Program-made: the position numbers and the translations under genes
Notes under the pieces: generated by a model
The model's input: the letters and a program-made list of their open reading frames with translations, nothing else
What the model was told of the DNA's origin: nothing
Database searches by the model: none
Source of the DNA: Mesoplasma syrphidae
GTDB taxonomy: Bacteria > Bacillota_I > Bacilli_A > Mycoplasmatales > Mycoplasmataceae
NCBI RefSeq assembly: GCF_002843565.1
Contig: NZ_CP025257.1
Span: forward strand, 682,001 to 746,000
Reading direction: 5' to 3'
Length of the DNA stretch: 64,000 nucleotides
Shown here: positions 57,108 through 64,000 of the stretch, one piece after another
Position numbering within the stretch: position 1 is the first letter of the stretch
How the letters are laid out: each line of letters opens with the position of its first letter

Positions 57108-57846
57108 ATTAAAAGTCAATTCCCTACTGAATTTAAGTATTTTAACATCTCTAAATTTTTTAGAATATTTAATTTTTGCATTAGTTTTTGATGCTTCAGT
57201 TTATTTCAAGATATTATCGCCCTTTGTAATAACAGGTCTATCATTTTTGCTTAATTACATGTGATACTGGTTTCTTATTAAAAAAATAAAACTTGATTCA
57301 AATTTAACTAACTCCAAAGTTATGTATTATGACATTATGCTCAATATTTTAAGTTTAGTAATAGTTAGCCTTGTAGCTATTAAAATTATTTTGAGTATAA
57401 ATTATTCATTACTAAAATATGTTAAATTCATAATACTTAATATTACATTGACTATTCTAATAGACTTTATTCTTTTGTATTTACACGCAAGGATTTTAAG
57501 CAAAAACTTTTTTAGTTCTGCAAAGTATACTTTCAGCGATTTTATTAGTTTTTTATTAATGATTTTTTCAACATCAATTGTTTGTTCTATTATTTTACTA
57601 TTGTTAAAATACCAGTTAAAAGATTATGTTGTTGACGAAAAGTTTTCAATCTTTGATGGCTATGTTTATTCAAATATTTTTATAATGATAACAATGATAA
57701 CAGTCTCTATTTTTGAAATAATATGTTTTGTAATTTCTAAATACTTAAACAAACCTAAAAAAATATTTTGATTAAGTTTTTTTAGTCTCAATCCATTTAT
57801 TTTTTTGATAGCATTAAAAAAATATAGATCAGCAAAAAATAACTAG
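57097..57846 (+). CDS. Polytopic membrane protein paired with the secreted peptide
   Basis: 249 residues, mostly hydrophobic, about seven membrane segments separated by short Lys-rich loops. Its ATG overlaps the end of the upstream gene by 11 bases, so both are translated from one message. Two TGA-coded Trp codons (YMWYWF region and near the C terminus). No recognised family. If the first gene encodes an antimicrobial peptide, this could be its immunity or export partner; if not, they may form a complex. Ends at a strong terminator. Confidence 0.65.
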
Positions 57847-57916
57847 TATACTAACTGTCAAATATATCATATAAAAACAAATAAACTATTTTTCTGAAAA
57901 AATAAAGTTGAGTATT

Positions 57917-57949
57917 AAAAAGCACACTAATTATTATGATGTGCTTTTT
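57917..57949 (+). terminator. Terminator after the secreted/membrane pair
   Basis: AAAAAGCACA (57917-57926) and TGTGCTTTTT (57940-57949) arms around a 13-base loop with a T-run on the plus strand. Confidence 0.85.
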
Positions 57950-58003
57950 AAATTTTCATTCTTTTTTTGCAACATCATGTTTACGATAACTCAAAATATT
58001 TCT

Positions 58004-58546
58004 TTAATCTTGAAGAATATCTTCTTTGCTTTTTTCGTAATCTAATAATCAACGCTTTCGCTCAATTCCACCATTATATCCGCCAAGTTGCCCATTACTA
58101 CGAATCACCCGATGACAAGGAACAATAATTGTAAAATGGTTTGCTCCAACACAATTTCCAATTGCTCTTTGTGCATTTGGTTTTTTAATTTTTAGTCCTA
58201 ATTCTTGATAACTTAAAGTCATACCCGACTTAATTAGCAGCAGTTGATTCCAAACTTGTATTTGAAATTCACTTCCCTGGTAAAAGATTGGAATAGTAAA
58301 TATTTTTTTAGGATTTATAAAATACTCTTTAATTTCTTTTTCAACCAAAAGCGAAATTTTTGTGGTTGCTTGTTTTAATGTTGTTTGAAAACCTTGCTCA
58401 AATTTCTTAAACTTTGGAATCTCGTTTATTTGATTACGAAATTTTAAAAAAAACAAATAATTATTATCAGTGATACTTATCATTTCTCCCAAAGGAGTTT
58501 CAAAATTATTTATATATAATATCTTTTTTTTATTAGTTCTAAGCAT
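58004..58546 (-). CDS. ogt: Methylated-DNA-protein-cysteine methyltransferase
   Basis: 180 residues. Removes O6-alkyl groups from guanine by transferring them to its own Cys. The acceptor Cys is in IVPCHRVIRSNGQLGGYNGG (C144), preceded by the DNA-binding helix AQRAIGNCVGANHF. The N-terminal domain is loosely conserved, as usual. The last 15 residues lie beyond a TGA-coded Trp. Single enzyme with no regulator nearby. Confidence 0.93.
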
Positions 58547-58559
58547 TATTATACCCTCT

Positions 58560-58586
58560 TAAAATAATATTAAAAATATTATTTTT
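58560..58586 (-). terminator. AT-only hairpin after nagB (weak terminator)
   Basis: AAATAATATT pairs with AATATTATTT and T residues follow on the minus strand. Stem of A-T pairs only, so strength is doubtful. Confidence 0.35.
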
Positions 58587-59301
58587 CTAGCAAACTTGCT
58601 GCTTTTTTATCAATAATAATTGTGGTATTGGAATGTTTTTGTAAAATTGAGCATGGTCATTGTTCAGTAACTTTGCCTTTTACTAAATGATAAACAGCCT
58701 CTGCTTTATTTGATCCTGTAGCAATTAAAAGTATCTCTTTTGCATTCATAATTGATGCTAAACCCATAGATACAGCTTGAGTCGGAACTTCTTCTTTAGT
58801 AGAAAAGAAACGAGAATTTGAACTAATAGTTGATTGTGCCAAATCAACAACCGCTGTTTTTGAGTCAAAACTTGTCCCCGGTTCATTAAAACCGACATGA
58901 CCATTAACTCCTAATCCTAGCAACTGTAAATCAATTCCCCCTGCAGATTCAATACTATTATCATATTGTTCTGGATCTTGTAGGTCAATTCCCGAAGGTA
59001 TAAAAGTTTGAGCTTTATTAATATTAATGTGGTCAAATAAATTTTGATTCATAAAATAACGATAAGACTGTTCGTGGGTTGGCAGTAAACCTTTGTATTC
59101 ATCCAAATTAAAAGTTGTTATTCTGCTAAAATCCAAATTATCTTCTTGACACTTTTTCACTAAAGTTTGGTAGGTTGTGATTGGAGTGGACCCTGTTGCT
59201 AATCCCAAAACAATTTTCGGATTTTGTTTAATTCTTTCTGCAATAATATTTGCAGCTACAGTTCCTGCTTCCTGATTGTCCTTAACAATAATAACTTCCA
59301 T
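58579..59301 (-). CDS. nagB: Glucosamine-6-phosphate deaminase
   Basis: 240 residues. Converts glucosamine-6-phosphate to fructose-6-phosphate plus ammonia, feeding amino sugars to glycolysis. Catalytic motifs LGLATGSTPITTY, FNLDEYKGL, LGLGVNGHVGFNEPG and the SMGLASIMNAKEILLIATG end. I start at the ATG at 59301, with AGGAAC upstream, rather than the in-frame ATG twelve bases before. The last residues after a TGA-coded Trp include CSILQKH. N-acetylglucosamine-6-phosphate deacetylase (nagA) is not in this window. Confidence 0.94.
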
Positions 59302-59426
59302 AAAGTTCCTCATGATTTTCTATATTTCTATATAATCATATCAATTTTAGAGTTTTTTTCCATTATAATCAGTGAAGATAAAATACAAAACAAAAAGTCA
59401 AATAAGTTTTACTTTTAAGGTTTCTG

Positions 59427-59900
59427 TTATTTATTTTTGATTTTGTTTAGGCTTGCCATTTTTTGAGCAATTTTGGTTTTTTTAAAAAAGTAACGTTTTG
59501 ATTTTTTAAGAGGCTTAGAACCACAAATTCTGGGCTCTTGGTTACCATTAACTATGCAAAAAAAGTACTTGTCAAAAAATAAAATATAGCCAATAAATAA
59601 CAGTTCAAGGCTAAAAGCTATCAAAGATCATACAATTTGTTTTTTGACAGTATACTCATTCGTAATATCATATCCAAAAAAAGTGGGAGAGTATGTTCAT
59701 ATACTTCCTTTAATAATTGCTACAATAATGAAAATGCCAAAACCAATCGTAAGACATAAAAATGGCCATGAAAATTCTTTATCATCTTTTGCTAATCAAA
59801 ATTTAATAAAATTTACGCCAAGATAAAAAGAACTAATTACAAATAATACTAGTGCTAATAAAAGAAATAGCTCTGTAATTAGTGAATAAAAATTAGTCAT
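59427..59900 (-). CDS. Small membrane protein downstream of the surface glycosidase
   Basis: 157 residues with three hydrophobic segments (about 10-30, 45-66, 90-112) followed by a very basic tail KPLKKSKRYFFKKTKIAQK. Three TGA-coded Trp codons. AAGGATAGAT precedes the ATG, which lies two bases after the glycosidase stop codon, so the two genes are translated together. No family recognised; it may anchor or assist the glycosidase. Confidence 0.75.
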
Positions 59901-59902
59901 AT

Positions 59903-62038
59903 CTATCCTTTCTTGTTAAATGTATCTACGTAATTGCGAATTACTTTGTAAGCGGTAGTTTCATCATTTTTAGCCTTTGGTGAAAACATTTTTAAAATGC
60001 TTGAATTCAGTTTGAAATTTTTGTTAATTTCGTTAAGCAAACTAGTGTCTCTATAGTTTAAATTAAACTTCTGGTTACTCATGATTTTGGAATTCTTATT
60101 TCGAATATCTATATTCTCATATATTTTGTAGTATTCCTTTTCTGACATATAATTATTGCTTCTTAAAAAGTTAAGCTTTTTGACCAAGTTTGAACCTTGA
60201 ATTAATGCTTCTAATCGAACGCTTGGAATAAATTCAATGTTGCCCTGTTTAGGAGCATTTTCTGGTGAATATGCGGGATAAGCTAATAATGTATCTCCTG
60301 ATAAATATTGAATTTCTTTTGGACCTCCATACTCATCACGTTCCTCATAGTCTGAAGATCAAGTAGCAAATTTTGGATTTCATGCATTTAAAGAATATTT
60401 CATATAATGTCCAGCATTTTCTTTTGATAATGCTAATAATAAGTAAGAGTTTATTCCCGGTTCAGCTCTTGTCAAATTAAACGAGTTGTCAGCATCTAAG
60501 AAGTACTGCCCAGTTTGTTTGCCAAGTTTTTTTCGTTCTTTTACAAAGGCTGAAAAATTGGCGTTATTTTCGTTATAGACATCTAAAAAGTAAATTCAAA
60601 TCATATCCGCATTATATAATTTAGTAATGTTACTATAGTCAATATCGCGTTCTCATGCACTCATTGCAAATTTGTAATTTGAACGTGTTTTGTCATATTC
60701 GTCTAGTCATGCAATAATATCAGCATTAACAACAGTTGATTTTTCATCAGTATAAATAATGTATTCCATATCAGGGGTATCAATAAATTTGCTTTGACGT
60801 TTTTCAGTAATTTGATCAAGAATCATTTTCATATTTTGATTACCCTCAATTCCTGATCCAAATGGAATTTTGATATGTTTTTTTAAAACTTCATCATAAA
60901 CGTAAAATGAATCTGAGTTTAGAGCTCAGCTTGATTGAAACCCTTGCATATAAAATTTTCGCATCCCTATTTCATACATTTTTTCTAAATAAAATTTTAA
61001 TGCCTCTCAGCTTCTTTCAGTCGCGTAAATTTTGCCATCCGCTGATCGTCTTCATTCCATTAATGACATATTAATTGACTCTGATGTTCAATAATATTTA
61101 TCTAAATTTGATGGATCAATAACTGGAACAATATTTGAAATAAACGATGTATGTTTTTGAACTTGAGCCATATACTTATATTCTTCTTCTAGATAACGTC
61201 ATGTATGATTTATGAATTCCAAAGGATTAGTAGGATCTTTTATTTCTTTGGGGATTTGACCTTGCTGTCAATAGTTAGCTGCTCGTGAAAAATTTGAAAA
61301 GGCAAAAACTGATGTTTCAAAGTCTTCAGTTGGTAAACAATATTCACTGATGTTTAAATAAATTGTGTTAGTTGTAAGAACTGTGCCATTTTTTTCAATA
61401 TTCACTTTTATCTTTACTGACTGTGCTTCTGTTTGAGGAGTTGTCAGAATTCTAAAATAAGCAACATTTACTTTATTTGCCACAACATTGTTAAGTACTT
61501 TTTTTTCTGTCATTTTTTCAGGCACTAATAAAGTTTCATGAACTCCAGACGGGTTTAAAATTCTTAGTTTATTATTGTAATTTTTTGAAGCATAGACAAA
61601 ATCATTGAATCCATACTTTATATAAACTTTTTTGTTGCTTAGTTCTTCTTCATTTTGAATTTTTATTTCAACACCTTCATTGTCTATGTCTACTTTGTTA
61701 GTAAAAACAATTTGTGTATTTACATTATCATTTTTTCAAGCATTAAGATTTATATCAGGCTTATATGCATACTTATAAGAGTCAAAGTTTCCATAAAACT
61801 TTGCATTATTTATATCTTTTGATAGTTCTGTAGGCTTGTAAAGTGCCATATTATCGGCTTCATCAGCAAAGAAAGCATGATAGTCATTGTTATTCACATG
61901 ACCCTGATTTTTAAATCCAGATAAATATACATTACGCCCACTAATATGACTAATATTGAAATATGCAAAAACTCCCAAAAATGATGCCAAAAAAACCGTT
62001 AATGTTGTAGCTCATATAAATATCTTTTTCACTACCAT
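59903..62038 (-). CDS. Membrane-anchored DUF4091/GH123-like glycosidase
   Basis: 711 residues. N-terminal membrane helix (about 8-28) without a clear cleavage site, so the protein is held on the outer face. A beta-rich region (about 50-240) precedes a barrel. DUF4091 signatures: WSSDYEERDEYGGPKEI (about residue 560) and FIPSVRLEALIQGSNLVKKL. The pair YTDEKS (D431-E432) matches the adjacent Asp-Glu that GH123 enzymes use. GH123 members release N-acetylgalactosamine from glycans. TGA-coded Trp codons throughout. AAAGG precedes ATG 62038; a GTG at 62032 is also possible. Nearby nagB supports amino-sugar scavenging. Confidence 0.8.
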
Positions 62039-62070
62039 TGGCCTTTCAGTATAATATATATATTTTTTCA
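62039..62070 (-). promoter_or_regulatory. Promoter region of the surface glycosidase with TA repeat
   Basis: On the minus strand, GAAAAAATATATATATTATACTG lies just upstream of the start codon (shown here in parts: a TA dinucleotide run then TATACT as -10). The preceding 17-T tract of the tRNA terminator supplies the only -35-like sequence. Both runs are prone to slippage. Confidence 0.4.
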
Positions 62071-62123
62071 AAAAAAAAAAAAAAAAGCAAGTAGTTTTAG
62101 CTAAAAAAGCCAAAACTACTTGC
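62070..62123 (-). terminator. Terminator of the tRNA operon with 17-base A/T tract
   Basis: Long stem, GCAAGTAGTTTTAGC (62087-62101) pairing with GCCAAAACTACTTGC (62109-62123) with one mismatch, followed on the minus strand by 17 consecutive T (A at 62070-62086). It ends the tRNA transcript and directly borders the glycosidase promoter. Confidence 0.9.
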
Positions 62124-62253
62124 ATACCAACTAATATCTATTGTCTAAAGTAATTATTTACCCTATTTCTTTAAAAATACAACATAATGGTTTGTTTTTA
62201 AAATTCAAATTGTTAAATAAAAAGTGACCTCAGTCACTAATTTTATATTTCAA

Positions 62254-62329
62254 TGGTGGTCGTGGACGGAGTTGAACCGCCGACACGCAGAGCTTCAATC
62301 TGCTGCTCTACCAACTGAGCTACACGACC
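62254..62329 (-). tRNA. tRNA-Phe(GAA)
   Basis: Acceptor GGTCGTG/CACGACC, anticodon stem GCAGA/TCTGC, loop TTGAAGC, encoded CCA. Last gene of the nine-tRNA operon. Confidence 0.97.
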
Positions 62330-62334
62330 ATTAA

Positions 62335-62411
62335 TGGCGACCCCAACGAGACTCGAACTCGTGATCTCCTCCGTGACAGGGAGGCGCGATAACCAACTTC
62401 GCTATGGGGCC
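62335..62411 (-). tRNA. tRNA-Asp(GTC)
   Basis: Acceptor GGCCCCA/TGGGGTC with one G-U pair, anticodon stem CCTCC/GGAGG with loop CTGTCAC, encoded CCA. Confidence 0.97.
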
Positions 62412-62414
62412 AAA

Positions 62415-62490
<76 letters not shown>

Positions 62491-62511
62491 TTACCTTGTT
62501 TGTTTTTAAAA

Positions 62512-62604
62512 TGGCGGAAGATGAGGGATTCGAACCCCCGCTCGGGTTTCCCCGACTCTCGGTTTTCAAGACCGATCCCTTCAGCCGGACTTGGGTAATC
62601 TTCC
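62512..62604 (-). tRNA. tRNA-Ser(TGA)
   Basis: Anticodon TGA in loop CTTGAAA, long variable arm GTCGGGGAAACCCGAGC (type II), acceptor GGAAGAT/ATCTTCC, encoded CCA. Reads UCN codons. Confidence 0.97.
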
Positions 62605-62654
62605 GTGATTATTTTGTCCGGTATCCACATCACCAACATTTTTAATTTCAATGA

Positions 62655-62731
62655 TGGTGGACCTTATTGGACTTGAACCAATGACCGTCCGGTTATGAGC
62701 CGGATGCTCTAACCAACTGAGCTAAAGGTCC
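62655..62731 (-). tRNA. tRNA-Ile2(CAT), lysidine type
   Basis: Anticodon CAT in loop CTCATAA, acceptor GGACCTT/AAGGTCC, encoded CCA. The body differs from both Met tRNAs in this operon and resembles mollicute tRNA-Ile2, where C34 becomes lysidine and reads AUA. Assigned by similarity and by operon order. Confidence 0.85.
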
Positions 62732-62741
62732 TTATAAATAA

Positions 62742-62818
62742 TGGTAGCGGGACCGAGACTTGAACTCGGGACCTTTCGGGTATGAACCGAACGCTCTAAC
62801 CAACTGAGCTATCCCGCC
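62742..62818 (-). tRNA. Elongator tRNA-Met(CAT)
   Basis: Acceptor GGCGGGA with a G-U first pair, anticodon CAT in loop TTCATAC, encoded CCA. It lacks the initiator signs seen at 62415-62490. Confidence 0.9.
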
Positions 62819-62835
62819 AAAAATAATAATAAAAA

Positions 62836-62911
62836 TGGTGGACCCTAACGGGATCGAACCGTCGACCCCCTGCGTGCAAGGCAGGTGCTCTCCCAGCTGA
62901 GCTAAGGGCCC
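62836..62911 (-). tRNA. tRNA-Ala(TGC)
   Basis: Acceptor stem GGGCCCT/AGGGTCC with a G-U pair, anticodon TGC in loop CTTGCAC, encoded CCA. Confidence 0.97.
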
Positions 62912-62918
62912 ATTTAAA

Positions 62919-62995
62919 TGGTCGGGAAGACAGGATTCGAACCTGCGACCCTTCGGTCCCAAACCGAATGCTCTACCAAGCTGAGCCACTTCCCG
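62919..62995 (-). tRNA. tRNA-Pro(TGG)
   Basis: Acceptor CGGGAAG/CTTCCCG, anticodon TGG in loop TTTGGGA, encoded CCA. Confidence 0.97.
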
Positions 62996-63064
62996 ATAAC
63001 AATGGTGTTATCATAAATATTTAAATCTTCAATAACAACATCAATTGGCGTTTCTAATAAAAAG

Positions 63065-63141
63065 TGGTGCGCCCGAAGGGACTCGAACCCCTAACCTTTT
63101 GATCCGTAGTCAAACGATCTATCCAATTGATCTACGGGCGC
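63065..63141 (-). tRNA. tRNA-Arg(ACG)
   Basis: Acceptor GCGCCCG/CGGGCGC, anticodon ACG in loop CTACGGA, encoded CCA; A34 is presumably changed to inosine by TadA. First gene of the operon Arg-Pro-Ala-Met-Ile2-Ser-fMet-Asp-Phe. Confidence 0.97.
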
Positions 63142-63200
63142 GTGTATAATAAATGCCTTCATTGTTATTGGTCACCAAAGCCATTATTAGCGACTTTTAT

Positions 63201-63230
63201 ATTATAGCAAAACATTTGAATTAAATACAA
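63201..63230 (-). promoter_or_regulatory. Promoter of the nine-tRNA operon
   Basis: TTGTAT (63225-63230), an 18-base spacer and TATAAT (63201-63206), about 60 bases upstream of tRNA-Arg. Confidence 0.75.
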
Positions 63231-63276
63231 TAGTTTTTTACAAATTAATTAAAAAATATTAATGATTTTAAAAACA

Positions 63277-63300
63277 AAAATAGCACCGTAATGCTATCTA
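63277..63300 (-). terminator. Terminator after tRNA-Cys
   Basis: ATAGCA/TGCTAT stem with TTTTTGTTTTT on the minus strand, just beyond the tRNA-Cys gene. Confidence 0.75.
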
Positions 63301-63313
63301 TATTTTAACAAAT

Positions 63314-63388
63314 TGGAGGCACCAATCGGATTCGAACCGACGATCAGGGTGTTGCAGACCCACGCCTTAGCCACTTGGCCATGGTGCC
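63314..63388 (-). tRNA. tRNA-Cys(GCA)
   Basis: Acceptor GGCACCA/TGGTGCC, anticodon GCA in loop CTGCAAC, encoded CCA. Its own promoter and terminator make it a separate unit from the nine-tRNA operon. Confidence 0.97.
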
Positions 63389-63925
63389 ATATAATGTACT
63401 TTATAAGTATAAATAAATATTACTCATATTCCAAGTGTCTTAACCAAAAAACTTATATCCACGCTATTTTTACAAATTATTACGCTTGAATATTTTATAA
63501 TTAATTAAGAAGTGCAGTAATTTTTAATTTATTATCTATTGAAGCAAAACAAGGTTTTCTTATTTTTAAAGTACTTAAGAAAATTGACAAAAATTTTTAA
63601 AAAGTGTTTCGCCCATCTTCAATTAATATTCGTACATGAATTACAGCAGATTTTCGGCTTTTTAGCATAATAATATTTGCAAATTTGTGAGGTATTTTAG
63701 TATTTTATTGATTCCCATATTACATATTAAAATTTACTAAAAATTTAAGTATTTTTTAAAAATTAATGTAACTGTAATTTAACACAAGTTTTGAAAAATT
63801 GACAAAATAAAAACTAAATTAACACCCAACAAAATTTGCTAAACTATTTAACTTTAGTCTTTTTAATTCAAAGTATATTATTTAATCGCTCATTATATTA
63901 TATATAAGTTATCTTGAATTGTATT
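63389..63925. other. AT-rich region at the right end
   Basis: About 540 bases without an intact gene. The left edge holds the tRNA-Cys promoter (63406-63434). A 23-codon minus-strand frame at 63597-63668 is slightly richer in G+C, but I have no support for it as a gene. Confidence 0.6.
63406..63434 (-). promoter_or_regulatory. Promoter of tRNA-Cys
   Basis: TTGGAA (63429-63434), a 17-base spacer and TATACT (63406-63411) on the minus strand, ending about 18 bases before the mature tRNA. Confidence 0.75.
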
Positions 63926-63975
63926 ATGAATATAAAAAAATTATGATTAGATAATCATAATTTTTTTATATTCAT
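63926..63975. terminator. Perfect 24-bp inverted repeat, likely bidirectional terminator
   Basis: Arms 63926-63949 and 63952-63975 are perfect complements around a two-base centre, including runs of seven A and seven T. It probably terminates a gene lying beyond the right edge. A longer pure palindrome than other terminators here. Confidence 0.6.
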
Positions 63976-64000
63976 AGAGCTATATTTTTAACGTTATATT

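Noticed and set aside
63597-63668. 23-codon minus-strand ORF starting MLKSRKSAVIHVRIL
   Set aside because: No ribosome site, no neighbour context and no recognised family; slightly higher G+C alone is not enough.

Overview
The window is about 30% G+C and comes from a mollicute of the Spiroplasma/Entomoplasma/Mesoplasma group. TGA is read as tryptophan throughout: almost every long gene (ptsI, eno, lepA, pyk, proS, mgtA, the PTS permeases) is intact only if in-frame TGA codons are read through. No amino-acid, nucleotide or cell-wall biosynthesis genes are visible. There are several phosphotransferase (PTS) sugar systems, most of lower glycolysis, trehalose and fructose operons with local regulators, and a conserved nine-gene tRNA operon, which is typical of Spiroplasma and its relatives. 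I cannot name the species. Nearly all genes lie on the minus strand. The exceptions are an AlaX-type editing protein (17875-19119), a D-lactate dehydrogenase-like gene (51049-52056) and a two-gene secreted/membrane module (56550-57846).

Layout, left to right. 1-2903: a fructose-family PTS EIIABC cut by the window edge, and its RpiR-type regulator. 3007-4151: the infC-rpmI-rplT operon with a structured leader. 4375-8858: the general PTS genes (glucose/GlcNAc-type EIICB, crr, ptsI) and a small membrane gene. 9285-13527: treR-treB-treC with a perfect LacI-type operator and a small membrane gene overlapping treC. 13896-17651: fruR-fruK-fruA with a four-fold 10-bp-phased repeat in the promoter. 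17875-24358: the AlaX-type protein, a HEPN-motif protein, two distantly related small proteins, and a T-box-controlled thrS followed by an orphan DeoR regulator. 24573-27059: pfkA-pyk. 27386-30461: pnuC, hpt, ruvX and a PAP2 phosphatase. 30580-34907: eno, typA and a conserved hypothetical gene. 34966-40466: an operon of an ADP-ribosyltransferase-like protein, proS, RNase H, a lysophospholipase and lepA. 40565-43912: tRNA-Ser, a cystine/dicarboxylate-type symporter and a CoA-disulfide-reductase-like enzyme. 44002-47299: a RhaD-like aldolase, tsaE, tsaB and a second PAP2 protein. 47368-50305: mgtA behind a leader peptide. 50428-55298: a peroxiredoxin, the dehydrogenase, and tpiA-Cof-gpmI. 55299-57846: an empty stretch and then the two-gene membrane module behind a G-rich repeat. 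58004-62038: an alkyltransferase, nagB, and a membrane-anchored DUF4091/GH123-like glycosidase. 62254-63388: ten tRNA genes.

Functionally the region is a sugar-uptake and energy hub. PtsI and Crr feed phosphate to glucose-type, trehalose, fructose and one unassigned PTS. TreC and FruK bring the imported sugars into glycolysis, and PfkA, TpiA, GpmI, Eno, Pyk and the lactate dehydrogenase-like protein complete it. The surface glycosidase and NagB suggest scavenging of host amino-sugar glycans. I find no CRISPR array, intact insertion sequence or prophage.

The least familiar items are the mgtA leader peptide, the GGGC-repeat-fronted secreted/membrane pair, the phased fru operator array, the GH123-like surface enzyme, and two proteins with toxin/immunity-like features (a HEPN motif and an ADP-ribosyltransferase-like motif) placed next to housekeeping genes.
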